Below, one piece after another: positions 1-6,755 of a DNA stretch of 9,565 nt. The number at the start of each line of letters is the position of its first letter. Position 1 is the first letter of the stretch. The notes beneath the pieces were generated by a model that saw only the letters and a program-made list of their open reading frames with translations, ran no database searches and was not told where the DNA came from. The stretch lies in NCBI GenBank assembly GCA_937928195.1, contig CALEYZ010000181.1, positions 1 through 9,565 on the forward strand. The letters run 5' to 3'. The translations under genes were made by a program, and so were the position numbers. Source of the DNA: an uncultured Limnohabitans sp. GTDB taxonomy: Bacteria; Pseudomonadota; Gammaproteobacteria; Burkholderiales; Burkholderiaceae_C.

Positions 1-64
1 AAGAGCCCTTCCAGCTTTTGGCAAGCGGTGTGCGGGCGGTAGAGACGATGACAGCGTTGGTCAT
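1..64 (-). CDS. Acetyl-CoA C-acyltransferase (thiolase), N-terminal fragment
   Basis: Only the first 21 codons lie in the window; the gene runs off the left edge. The reading begins at an ATG (complement of 62-64) and gives an N-terminus containing AVIVSTARTPLAKSWKG. This is the typical first beta-strand and 'ART(P)' segment of thiolases that cleave 3-ketoacyl-CoA to acetyl-CoA and a shortened acyl-CoA. A good Shine-Dalgarno AAGGA (complement of 71-75) sits six bases before the ATG and supports the start. The gene starts 20 bases after the stop of the hydratase/dehydrogenase gene, the usual FadB-FadA partnership, so it is very likely the last beta-oxidation step of the same operon. The catalytic cysteine and histidines fall outside the window. 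Chain-length preference, and degradative versus biosynthetic type, cannot be judged from this fragment. Confidence 0.8.
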   Translation of the reverse strand, partial: MTNAVIVSTARTPLAKSWKGS

Positions 65-84
65 AGATATTCCTTAAATGGGGT

Positions 85-2184
85 TCAGTTGAAGGTCTTG
101 CCTTCGGCGGCGAGCTTGGCGAGCAAAGGCGCTGGCTTCCAAAACTCGGCGTCATCGTGTGGGTTGGCGGCGAAGCGCTGCATGGCTTGCACCACGTTGA
201 AGAGACCCAGCTCGTCGGCGTAGTTCATCGGGCCGCCGCGGTAGATGGGGAAGCCGTAGCCGCTGATGTAGACCATGTCGATGTCGCTGGCTTTGCTGGC
301 AATGCCCTCTTCCAGAATGTGGGCGGCTTCATTCACCAACGCAAAGTTCAAGCGCTGCACGATTTCTTCGTCGCTGATCTTGCGGGGTTTGATGCCCAGC
401 GACTCGCGGTGTTTGACCACCATGGCCTCCACGTCTTTGTTGGGGATGGCGTCACGTTTGCCGGGTTTGTAGTCGTACCAACCCGCACCGGTTTTTTGGC
501 CGAAGCGGCCTTGTTCGCACAAGAGGTCGGCGGTTTTGCTGTAGCGACGCGTTGGGTTTTCGGCGTATTGGCGCTTGCGAATGGCCCAGCCAATGTCGTT
601 GCCTGCCAAGTCGCTCATGCGGAACGGGCCCATGGCCCAACCGAATTTTTCAATGGCGCGGTCCACTTGCGCGGGGGTGCAGCCTTCGTCCAGCAAGAAG
701 CCCGCTTGGCGGCCGTATTGGTCAATCATGCGATTGCCAATGAAGCCATCGCACACGCCTGAGAGCACGGCAATCTTTTTGATTTTCTTGGCCACATCCA
801 TGGCCGTGGCCAGCACGTCTTTGGCGGTGTCTTTGCCACGCACCACTTCGAGCAGCTTCATCACGTTGGCGGGGCTAAAAAAATGCAAGCCCACCACGTC
901 TTGCGGACGCTTGGTGAAGCTGGCAATTTTGTTCAAGTCGAGGGTGGACGTGTTGGACGCCAAAATCGCGCCTGGCTTCATCACGGCATCGAGCTGTTTG
1001 AACACGGCTTCTTTGACGCCGATGTCTTCAAACACCGCCTCAATCACGAGGTCGGCGTCTTTGATGTCGTCGTAGCTCAGCGTGGTGCTGAGCAGCGCCA
1101 TGCGTTGGGCCGCTTTGTCTTCTTTGAGCTTGCCTTTTTTGACGCGGTCTTCGTAGTTCTTCTGGATCGTGGCCACGCCACGGTCCAAGGCTTCTTGCTT
1201 GGTCTCGATCATCTTGACCGCAATGCCAGCGTTCAAGAAGTTCATGGCAATGCCGCCGCCCATGGTGCCCGCACCAATGACGGCCACCAACTTGATGTCG
1301 CGCACCGGTGTGTCGCTGGGCACATCGGCAATTTTGCTGGCCGCGCGTTGTGCGCCAAACAAGTGGCGCAAGGCACGGCTCTCGGGTGTCCACATGAGGT
1401 TGATGAACTGCTCACGCTCGAACATCATGCCTTCGTCAAACTTTTTCTTGGTGGCCATCTCCACGGCGTCTACCGCTTTGGGGGGCGCAGGGTAGTTCTT
1501 GGCCATGGCCTTGACCATGTTGCGGGCGAACTGAAAGTACGCATCGCCTTGCGGGTGTTTGCAAGGCAGGTCGCGTACCTTGGGCAATGGGCGCACATCG
1601 GCCACTTCACGCGCATACGCGATAGCTTCGTCCATCAGGCTCTGCGCTGACATGGCCATTTGGTCAAACAACTTTTGGCCGGGCAGCATGCTGAGCATCT
1701 CGCTCTTGACGGCTTCGCCGCTCACGATGAGGTTCAACGCAGGCTCGATGCCCAAGGCGCGTGGCAAACGTTGCGTACCGCCAGCGCCGGGGATCAGCCC
1801 CAGTTTCACCTCGGGCATGCTGATGCTGGTGCCCGGTGCTGCGATGCGGTAATGGCACCCCAAGGCCAGCTCCAAGCCGCCACCCATGGCCACACTGTGA
1901 ATGGCTGCGACCACGGGTTTGCTGCTGTTCTCGACGCAAGCAATCACGCTCAACAGGTTGGGTTCTTGGAAGGCTTTGGGTGAACCAAATTCACGCACAT
2001 CAGCGCCACCCGAAAACGCTTTGCCATGGCCGGTCAGCACAATGGCTTTGACGTTGGCATCGGCTTGGGCTTGCGCCATACCGGCGACCAGGGCGCGGCG
2101 GGTGTCTAAGCTCATGCCGTTGACCGGTGGGTTGTTCAGGGTGATCACGGCCACATCGCCGTGTACTTGGTAGTCTGCACTCAT
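85..2184 (-). CDS. Bifunctional enoyl-CoA hydratase / 3-hydroxyacyl-CoA dehydrogenase (FadB type)
   Basis: A 699-residue fused beta-oxidation enzyme that hydrates trans-2-enoyl-CoA and then oxidises the L-3-hydroxyacyl-CoA with NAD+ in the cytoplasm. The crotonase domain is roughly residues 1-200: GKAFSGGADV (54-63) forms the oxyanion region, and Glu105 (in GGGLELALG) and Glu125 (in MPEVKLGL) match the two catalytic glutamates. A linker follows, then the NAD-binding fold with GAGTMGGGIA at 304-313. The dehydrogenase active site has SNTSTL (410-415), His434 in GLHFFSPAN, Glu446 in KLLEVV and the GFIGNR motif (480-485). The C-terminal dehydrogenase domains run to the end. All key residues are present, so both activities are predicted. 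The ATG start is backed by AAAGGA six bases upstream. It lies 26 bases after the ligase gene and 20 before the thiolase gene, indicating one operon. Length and layout resemble FadB/FadJ (about 710-730 residues) and peroxisomal MFE1. Which FadB-like subfamily it belongs to is not settled, so no symbol is given. Confidence 0.95.
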   Translation of the reverse strand: MSADYQVHGDVAVITLNNPPVNGMSLDTRRALVAGMAQAQADANVKAIVLTGHGKAFSGGADVREFGSPKAFQEPNLLSVIACVENSSKPVVAAIHSVAMGGGLELALGCHYRIAAPGTSISMPEVKLGLIPGAGGTQRLPRALGIEPALNLIVSGEAVKSEMLSMLPGQKLFDQMAMSAQSLMDEAIAYAREVADVRPLPKVRDLPCKHPQGDAYFQFARNMVKAMAKNYPAPPKAVDAVEMATKKKFDEGMMFEREQFINLMWTPESRALRHLFGAQRAASKIADVPSDTPVRDIKLVAVIGAGTMGGGIAMNFLNAGIAVKMIETKQEALDRGVATIQKNYEDRVKKGKLKEDKAAQRMALLSTTLSYDDIKDADLVIEAVFEDIGVKEAVFKQLDAVMKPGAILASNTSTLDLNKIASFTKRPQDVVGLHFFSPANVMKLLEVVRGKDTAKDVLATAMDVAKKIKKIAVLSGVCDGFIGNRMIDQYGRQAGFLLDEGCTPAQVDRAIEKFGWAMGPFRMSDLAGNDIGWAIRKRQYAENPTRRYSKTADLLCEQGRFGQKTGAGWYDYKPGKRDAIPNKDVEAMVVKHRESLGIKPRKISDEEIVQRLNFALVNEAAHILEEGIASKASDIDMVYISGYGFPIYRGGPMNYADELGLFNVVQAMQRFAANPHDDAEFWKPAPLLAKLAAEGKTFN

Positions 2185-2191
2185 CGGAAGT

Positions 2192-2213
2192 CCTTTGGAA
2201 TTTAAAAATATCA
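2192..2213 (-). repeat. AT-rich leader plus Shine-Dalgarno, copy 2 (before hydratase/dehydrogenase gene)
   Basis: Read on the minus strand this is TGATATTTTT, seven variable bases, then AAAGG. The same 10 + 7 + 5 arrangement occurs before the ligase gene at 3860-3881, with 17 of 22 bases identical. Here the first TGA is the ligase stop codon and the AAAGG is the ribosome-binding site of the hydratase/dehydrogenase gene. It may be an AT-rich translation-enhancing leader or a chance match; its function is unknown. Confidence 0.4.
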
Positions 2214-3854
2214 GTGCGTTGCAGGGAGAACGTAATCTTTGAGCTGCTCACGCAGCTTGGTTTTCAGCATCTTGCCCGTGGCGCCAAGCGGAATGTTGTC
2301 CACAAACACCACGTCGTCAGGGATTTGCCATTTGGCGGTTTTGCCCTCGTAGAAAGCCAGTAGTTCTTCACGGCTCACTTGTGCATCGGGCTTTTTCACC
2401 ACGACCACGATGGGGCGCTCGTCCCACTTGGGGTGCTTCACGCCAATGCACGCGGCCATCAACACCGCGGGGTGCGCCACAGCAATGTTTTCGATGTCGA
2501 TCGAGCTGATCCACTCACCGCCTGACTTGATGACGTCTTTGCTGCGGTCGGTGATTTGCATGAAGCCGTCGGCGTCAATGGTGGCCACGTCACCGGTGGG
2601 GAACCAGCTTTGGCCCTGTTTGTCTTTCACCAGCGGATCGCCCTCGCCTTTGTAGTAGTTCGACACCACCCAGGGGCCACGCACCAGCAAATCGCCATAG
2701 GCTTTGCCGTCGTGCGGTTGGTCATCACCGGCCTCGTTGACGATCTTCATGTCAACCCCATAGATGGAGCGTCCCTGCTTGAGCAGCAACTTCATTTGCT
2801 CTTCTTTGGGCAATTTGAGGTGCTTGTTTTTCAGGGTACACAAGGTGCCCAAGGGGCTGAGTTCGGTCATGCCCCACGCGTGCAACACGTCCACACCGTA
2901 GTCGTCGCGGAAAGCGTCAATCATGGCGGGTGGGCAGGCAGAGCCCCCAATCACGGTGCGTTTCAAGGTTGAGAACTTCAAGCCACTGGGCTTCATGTAA
3001 GTCAGCAACATCTGCCACACCGTGGGCACACCGGCGGCGTAGGTGACGCCTTCGTTCTCAATCATTTCATACACCGACTTGCCGTCCATGCCCGGGCCTG
3101 GGAACACCAGTTTGGCGCCCGTGAGCGCGGCGCTATAAGGAATGCCCCAGGCGTTGACGTGGAACATGGGCACCACCGGCAAGATGGCATCGCGTGCAGA
3201 AATGCACATCACATCTGGCAAGGCCGCCGCATATGCATGCAGCAAAGTGGAGCGGTGACTGTACAGCGCAGCCTTGGGGTTGCCTGTTGTGCCGCTGGTG
3301 TAACACATGCTCGACGCCGTGTTTTCATCAAGCTGTGGCCAAACATACGTCGCCGACTGCTTGCCGATCCATGTTTCATAACTGGTCAAGTTGGGAATGC
3401 CGGTATCGGCTGGCAACTTGTCCTGATCGCACAGCGCCACCCAATGTTGGATGGTGGTGCAACGTGCGTGCACCGCCTGAACCAAGGGCAAAAAAGACAT
3501 GTCAAAACAAAGCACTTGATCTTCGGCGTGGTTGGCAATCCAAACGACCTGATCAGGGTGCAAGCGCGGATTCAGGGTGTGCAAGACACGACCCGAACCA
3601 CTCACACCAAAGTACAACTCCAAGTGGCGATAGCCATTCCATGCCAAGGTGGCCACGCGATCACCCTGTGCCAGTTTCAAACTGTCAAGCGCGTTGGCCA
3701 CTTGGCGAGACCGTTTGGCCACATCGGACCATGTGTAGCGATGAATGTCACCCTCCACGCGTCGCGACACAATTTCACCATCGCCATGATGGCGGTCGGC
3801 AAATTCAATCAGAGAAGAGATCAGCAATGACTGCTGCTGCATGAGTCCGAACAT
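2211..3854 (-). CDS. AMP-forming acyl-CoA ligase (AlkK/DmdB-like fatty acid-CoA ligase)
   Basis: A 547-residue member of the acyl-adenylate-forming (ANL) superfamily, converting a carboxylic acid, ATP and CoA to acyl-CoA, AMP and PPi. Motifs in order are the phosphate-binding loop YTSGTTGNPK (185-194), PMFHVNAWG (229-237), the A5 motif WGMTELSP (327-334), the A7 motif WFPTGDVA (417-424) with ribose-binding Asp422, the A8 hinge DRSKDVIKSGGEWIS (436-450), and the A10 catalytic Lys528 in GATGKML. The N-terminus (LMQQQSLLISSLIEFA) and the HAWGMTELSPLGT segment resemble AlkK medium-chain synthetases and DmdB methylmercaptopropionate-CoA ligases, so the substrate may be medium-chain fatty acid rather than strictly long-chain. 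Residue 195, usually Gly after the PK of the loop, is Ala. The ATG start has AAAGG five bases upstream; a second in-frame ATG is at codon 5. It is first in the operon with the hydratase/dehydrogenase and thiolase, so it probably supplies their acyl-CoA. No membrane segment is evident. Confidence 0.92.
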   Translation of the reverse strand: MFGLMQQQSLLISSLIEFADRHHGDGEIVSRRVEGDIHRYTWSDVAKRSRQVANALDSLKLAQGDRVATLAWNGYRHLELYFGVSGSGRVLHTLNPRLHPDQVVWIANHAEDQVLCFDMSFLPLVQAVHARCTTIQHWVALCDQDKLPADTGIPNLTSYETWIGKQSATYVWPQLDENTASSMCYTSGTTGNPKAALYSHRSTLLHAYAAALPDVMCISARDAILPVVPMFHVNAWGIPYSAALTGAKLVFPGPGMDGKSVYEMIENEGVTYAAGVPTVWQMLLTYMKPSGLKFSTLKRTVIGGSACPPAMIDAFRDDYGVDVLHAWGMTELSPLGTLCTLKNKHLKLPKEEQMKLLLKQGRSIYGVDMKIVNEAGDDQPHDGKAYGDLLVRGPWVVSNYYKGEGDPLVKDKQGQSWFPTGDVATIDADGFMQITDRSKDVIKSGGEWISSIDIENIAVAHPAVLMAACIGVKHPKWDERPIVVVVKKPDAQVSREELLAFYEGKTAKWQIPDDVVFVDNIPLGATGKMLKTKLREQLKDYVLPATH

Positions 3855-3968
3855 AACGACCTTTACATCTAAAAAATATCAACAAGTCGCTTTTTAGCAT
3901 GAGACAAGGTGTGCCGGTGTAAACCCTGCGTCTTGATAGGTGCATCAAAAGAGTTCGACAATCAGAAC
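3855..3968. promoter_or_regulatory. Divergent intergenic region between the beta-oxidation operon and selO
   Basis: This 114-base gap separates the starts of two divergent gene runs, so it should carry a promoter for each. It contains an A/T-rich patch (3870-3880, and TTTTTAG at 3891-3897). No convincing sigma-70 pair with standard spacing was found on either strand by eye. GTTC at 3953-3956 and GAAC at 3965-3968 form a short imperfect inverted repeat touching the selO ATG, too weak to call an operator. The promoter assignment rests on gene layout, not on a matched consensus. Confidence 0.45.
3860..3881 (-). repeat. AT-rich leader plus Shine-Dalgarno, copy 1 (before ligase gene)
   Basis: On the minus strand it reads TGATATTTTT, seven bases, then AAAGG, the ribosome-binding site five bases before the ligase ATG. 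It shares 17 of 22 bases and identical internal spacing with 2192-2213. It could be a duplicated translation-initiation leader or coincidence between two AT-rich Shine-Dalgarno regions. Confidence 0.4.
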
Positions 3969-5438
3969 ATGACATGGATTAACCGTTTTGCAAATTTGGG
4001 ACCGACCTTTACAACAGAAGTTCTACCCTCGCCTGTGCCCGAACCCTACTGGGTCGCCCAAAATCAAACCCTGATGCGTGCAGCCGGCTTTCCTGAGGCA
4101 TGGCTAAACAGCGAAGAAGCGCTGTCTGTCTTCAGCGGCAACGGTTTGTGGGAGGGCATGCTGCCAAGGGCCAGCGTTTACAGCGGTCATCAGTTCGGGC
4201 ATTGGGCAGGCCAGTTGGGTGACGGCCGGGCCTTGGGTTTGGGTGAGTTTCAAACGGCCGAAGGCAGTTTTGAAGTTCAACTGAAAGGAGCTGGCAAGAC
4301 GCCCTTCTCCAGGATGGGCGATGGTCGGGCCGTATTGCGCTCGAGCATCCGGGAATATTTGTGCAGTGAAGCCATGGCCGGTTTGGGCATTCCAACAACC
4401 CGCGCGTTGTGCCTGACTGGCTCAAAGCTGCCCGTCGTGCGGGAGGAACTTGAAACGGCGGCCATCGTGACACGCATTGCGCCTAGCTTCATTCGATTTG
4501 GCCACTTTGAGCACTTTGCCAATCAGTCCAATGACCGAGGCGCTCTCAAACAATTGGCGGACTTCACCCTCGAAACATATTTTTCGAGCCTTGAAACCAG
4601 TTTAGGCAATCCGTATGCCGACTTGTTGCACCAGGTCAGCTTGAAGACTGCCGAACTCGTGGCGCTATGGCAATCCGTTGGTTTTTGCCATGGCGTGTTG
4701 AACACGGACAACATGAGCATCTTAGGCCTAACGTTGGACTATGGGCCCTTTCAATTCATGGATGGCTTTCATCCGCACCACATCTGCAATCACTCAGACC
4801 ATCAGGGCCGCTACGCCTACGATAAACAGCCCCAAATCGCTTATTGGAACCTGTTTTGCCTTGGTCAGGCTTTGATGCCTTTGATTAACGATCAAGAGCT
4901 GGCCATGAAAGCCCTGGAGCCTTATAAGAGCGCCTTTACGGCGCATTGGACGCACAATTTCTCAAGGAAGATGGGACTGTCGTTGACGAATCCAGAAGAT
5001 GCCCCTGTGAACATGGCCTTGATTCAAGATTTGATCACGCTGATGGCCGCAGAAAGAACTGATTTCACCCTGCTATGGCGCCGACTCAGCCATGCAGCCG
5101 TTCAAACTGCGCAAGTCCATACAAACTGGCAATCTGTGAGGGATCTGTTCATCAACACTTCACAATTTGAAGCTTGGCAAGTTCGCTACATGAACCAACT
5201 GCAAGCGCAGTCAGATGATCAGGCCATCATGGGGATGGTCCATGTCAATCCCAAGTATGTATTGCGCAATCATTTGGTGGAGGTGGCCATTCAAAAATCC
5301 AAATTAGACGATCACTCCGAGGTCGATACACTCTTCAAATTGTTACAGTCACCCTTTGATGAGCAAGACGAGTTTGACCAATACGCAGCGCTACCGCCTG
5401 CATGGGCATCTGACATTGAAATCAGTTGCTCCTCTTAA
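3969..5438 (+). CDS. selO: Protein adenylyltransferase SelO (YdiU/UPF0061 family)
   Basis: A 489-residue SelO pseudokinase, a family known to transfer AMP from ATP to Ser, Thr or Tyr of target proteins and linked to redox homeostasis. Diagnostic segments are YSGHQFGHWAGQLGDGRA (71-88), QLKGAGKTPFSRMGDGRAVL (104-123) with nucleotide-binding Lys106, IPTTRAL, RFGHFEHF, and HGVLNTDNMS (241-250). Asp247 matches the catalytic base, while Asn248 and Asp257 (in LDYGPF) match the metal ligands. NHSDHQGRYAYDKQP follows. All expected active-site residues are present, so it should be active. It ends in Cys-Ser-Ser; Cys487 occupies the third-from-last position that is selenocysteine in animal SelO. An upstream in-frame GTG at 3909 exists, but the ATG at 3969 gives the N-terminus that lines up with other SelO proteins (TWINRFANLGPTF). 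No strong Shine-Dalgarno precedes it. It is the first gene of the rightward run, with msrB starting 14 bases after its stop. Confidence 0.95.
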   Translation: MTWINRFANLGPTFTTEVLPSPVPEPYWVAQNQTLMRAAGFPEAWLNSEEALSVFSGNGLWEGMLPRASVYSGHQFGHWAGQLGDGRALGLGEFQTAEGSFEVQLKGAGKTPFSRMGDGRAVLRSSIREYLCSEAMAGLGIPTTRALCLTGSKLPVVREELETAAIVTRIAPSFIRFGHFEHFANQSNDRGALKQLADFTLETYFSSLETSLGNPYADLLHQVSLKTAELVALWQSVGFCHGVLNTDNMSILGLTLDYGPFQFMDGFHPHHICNHSDHQGRYAYDKQPQIAYWNLFCLGQALMPLINDQELAMKALEPYKSAFTAHWTHNFSRKMGLSLTNPEDAPVNMALIQDLITLMAAERTDFTLLWRRLSHAAVQTAQVHTNWQSVRDLFINTSQFEAWQVRYMNQLQAQSDDQAIMGMVHVNPKYVLRNHLVEVAIQKSKLDDHSEVDTLFKLLQSPFDEQDEFDQYAALPPAWASDIEISCSS

Positions 5439-5452
5439 ATAGAGAATTCACC

Positions 5453-5866
5453 ATGCCAGCAAACAACTTACCCCAAACCGACGACGAATGGCGCGCATGG
5501 CTGCACGCACGAAATGCCGAACCACTCGCATTTGAAGTCACGCGAAAAGCCGCAACGGAGCGCCCATTTACAGGCAAATACGAAACGCATTGGGAACCTG
5601 GCCAGTACAAGTGCATCTGCTGTGATGCCGTCCTGTTTGATGCTGGCACCAAATTTGATGCGGGTTGCGGTTGGCCGTCTTTTTATCAAGCAGCCAACGA
5701 AAACGCCATTGCTCAAAAGGTAGATCGAAGTCATGGCATGCTTCGAGTAGAGAGTGTTTGTGCACAATGCGGTGCGCACTTGGGGCATGTCTTTGAAGAC
5801 GGCCCCGAGCCTACAGGACTGCGCTATTGCATGAACTCTGCCTCACTGAATTTTGAACCTGAATAA
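5453..5866 (+). CDS. msrB: Peptide-methionine (R)-S-oxide reductase MsrB
   Basis: A 137-residue cytoplasmic MsrB that reduces methionine-R-sulfoxide in proteins, normally recycled by thioredoxin. The zinc site is two CxxC pairs, Cys54/Cys57 in CICC and Cys103/Cys106 in CAQC. Cys126 in GLRYCMNSASLNF is the catalytic thiol, and Cys72 in DAGCGWPSFY matches the resolving cysteine of two-cysteine MsrB enzymes. HGMLRVES and AHLGHVFEDGPEPTG are also family hallmarks. There is no signal peptide and no fused MsrA domain. The frame stays open upstream to a TTG inside selO, but the ATG at 5453 gives the usual MsrB N-terminal length. Only a weak AGAG lies eight bases ahead, so translation may depend on coupling to selO. 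The stop is one base from the yciB start. Pairing with SelO suggests a shared response to oxidative damage, which is inference. Confidence 0.95.
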   Translation: MPANNLPQTDDEWRAWLHARNAEPLAFEVTRKAATERPFTGKYETHWEPGQYKCICCDAVLFDAGTKFDAGCGWPSFYQAANENAIAQKVDRSHGMLRVESVCAQCGAHLGHVFEDGPEPTGLRYCMNSASLNFEPE

Positions 5867-5867
5867 C

Positions 5868-6434
5868 ATGAAAATTGCGCTCGACCTGTTTCCTATTTTG
5901 CTGTTTTTTGCGGCCTATAAATTGGGCACCATTTATTGGGCTACGGCCGTCTTGATGGGGGCCACTGTGATTCAAAGTGTGTGGATGTACAAACTTGAAG
6001 GCAAGTTGGCCACTATGCAAAAAGTGACATTGGGATTGATCTTGGTGTTCGGCAGCCTGACCTTGTTTCTACAAGATGACCGCTTTATCAAATTCAAGCC
6101 CACCTTGCTTTATTCCTGCATGGGCTTGGGCCTGCTGATTTCACAGTTTTGGCTGAAGAAAAACTTTTTGAAAACCATGTTGAGTGCACAAGTCAACTTG
6201 CCTGCAGCCAACTGGCACACCCTCAGTTGGGCCTGGACGGTCTATTGTTTTTTAATGGCGGCACTCAATGCCTATGTGGCCACCTACTACTCCACGGAAG
6301 AGTGGGTGAATTTCAAAATTTGGGGCTACGTGTTTCCGCTCGCCTTCATTGTGGGCACCGGCATTTACATCGCCAAACACGTACCAGATGAAACAGACTC
6401 AAAGGATGAGCATGCCGGAGATTCGTTGAAATGA
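5868..6434 (+). CDS. yciB: Inner membrane-spanning protein YciB (septation protein A family)
   Basis: A 188-residue integral inner-membrane protein of the YciB/IspZ family, tied in Enterobacteriaceae and Shigella to cell-envelope synthesis and normal septation; its biochemical activity is not established. About six hydrophobic segments are visible near residues 3-19, 23-42, 52-69, 79-96, 117-140 and 150-170. Family landmarks are the start KIALDLFPILLFFAAYK, FGSLTLFLQDDRFIKFKPT (61-79), the LISQFWLKKNFLKTML stretch, and WVNFKIWGY followed by GIYIAKHVPDE. The charged cytoplasmic tail after residue 171 is a little longer than in E. coli. The ATG one base after the msrB stop was chosen because it matches the family N-terminus. 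It has no clear Shine-Dalgarno, which fits coupled translation. Its stop overlaps the bolA ATG. The yciB-bolA adjacency is typical of betaproteobacteria. Confidence 0.93.
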   Translation: MKIALDLFPILLFFAAYKLGTIYWATAVLMGATVIQSVWMYKLEGKLATMQKVTLGLILVFGSLTLFLQDDRFIKFKPTLLYSCMGLGLLISQFWLKKNFLKTMLSAQVNLPAANWHTLSWAWTVYCFLMAALNAYVATYYSTEEWVNFKIWGYVFPLAFIVGTGIYIAKHVPDETDSKDEHAGDSLK

Positions 6435-6724
6435 ATGCAAAATCTCTCAGCACCCTACCTGCCAACGCATCCTGGCAGCCCTTGATGCAGGCCGTCCTTC
6501 AACAGCAATTTCAACCCAGTTTTTTGGAAGTAATGGATGAGAGCTCACAGCATGCGGGTCATGCAGGTGCCAATGAAAGCGGTATGAACAGCCATTTCCG
6601 AGTTCGCATTGCATCTTCTCAATTTGAGAACCTCAGCCGGGTGCAGCGCCATCGGCTTGTGTATGATTCGCTCCAAGAATTCTTAGACAACGGTCTGCAT
6701 GCGCTGGCCCTAGAATTTCGATAA
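6431..6724 (+). CDS. bolA: BolA family protein
   Basis: A 97-residue BolA-like protein. The family forms [2Fe-2S] complexes with monothiol glutaredoxins and, in E. coli, also affects morphology and stress gene expression. The signature SRVQRHRLVYDSLQEFLDNG (69-88) includes the conserved RHR.VY, followed by LHALALEF (89-96) with His90. Upstream, SSQHAGHAG (38-46) and SHFRVRI (54-60) match the usual BolA beta-hairpin and loop. The length is close to E. coli BolA (about 105), and no extra domain is present. The start ATG overlaps the yciB stop as ATGA, with GGAG ten bases upstream inside yciB, so the two are translationally coupled. Its glutaredoxin partner is not in the window. It could be any BolA paralogue (BolA or IbaG type); the RHR.VY motif is shared. 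Confidence 0.92.
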   Translation: MNAKSLSTLPANASWQPLMQAVLQQQFQPSFLEVMDESSQHAGHAGANESGMNSHFRVRIASSQFENLSRVQRHRLVYDSLQEFLDNGLHALALEFR

Positions 6725-6745
6725 ACACTTTTCTGACTTGTAATT

Positions 6746-6749
6746 GAGG
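6746..6749 (+). promoter_or_regulatory. Shine-Dalgarno fixing the start of the PPIase gene
   Basis: GAGG lies six bases before the ATG at 6756. The frame is also open to a TTG at 6744, but that codon overlaps this site. Starting at 6756 also gives a clean signal peptide, so the ATG is preferred. Confidence 0.7.
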
Positions 6750-6755
6750 ATCCTG

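Noticed and set aside
157..762. 201-codon open frame on the plus strand inside the hydratase/dehydrogenase gene
   Set aside because: It lies wholly antisense to a well-supported gene. Its His/Val/Ala/Gly-rich composition is what the complement of a GC-rich gene gives, and it has no ribosome-binding site or recognisable domain.
883..1650. 255-codon plus-strand open frame antisense to the same gene
   Set aside because: It is antisense to intact catalytic domains, has low-complexity His/Val/Phe-rich composition, and matches no family. It is a codon-usage shadow.
3159..3830. 223-codon plus-strand open frame antisense to the ligase gene
   Set aside because: The ligase motifs on the other strand are complete. 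This frame has no domain or initiation signal and ends just before the divergent promoter gap.
3909..3968. Cys-rich N-terminal extension of SelO from an upstream GTG (reads MCRCKPC)
   Set aside because: The SelO family N-terminus aligns from the ATG at 3969. The extension would occupy the likely promoter/leader and has no good Shine-Dalgarno.
3953..3968. Inverted repeat GTTC-N8-GAAC touching the selO ATG, considered as an operator
   Set aside because: Only four-base arms and an asymmetric centre. It does not match the LexA or fatty-acid regulator consensus known to me, and such arms occur often by chance.
5444..6753. EcoRI site (5444-5449) just before the msrB ATG and BamHI site (6748-6753) just before the PPIase ATG, resembling cloning junctions
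   Set aside because: The surrounding spacers and genes are continuous native-looking chromosome in conserved order, the BamHI site overlaps the natural GAGG, and no vector-like sequence is present.
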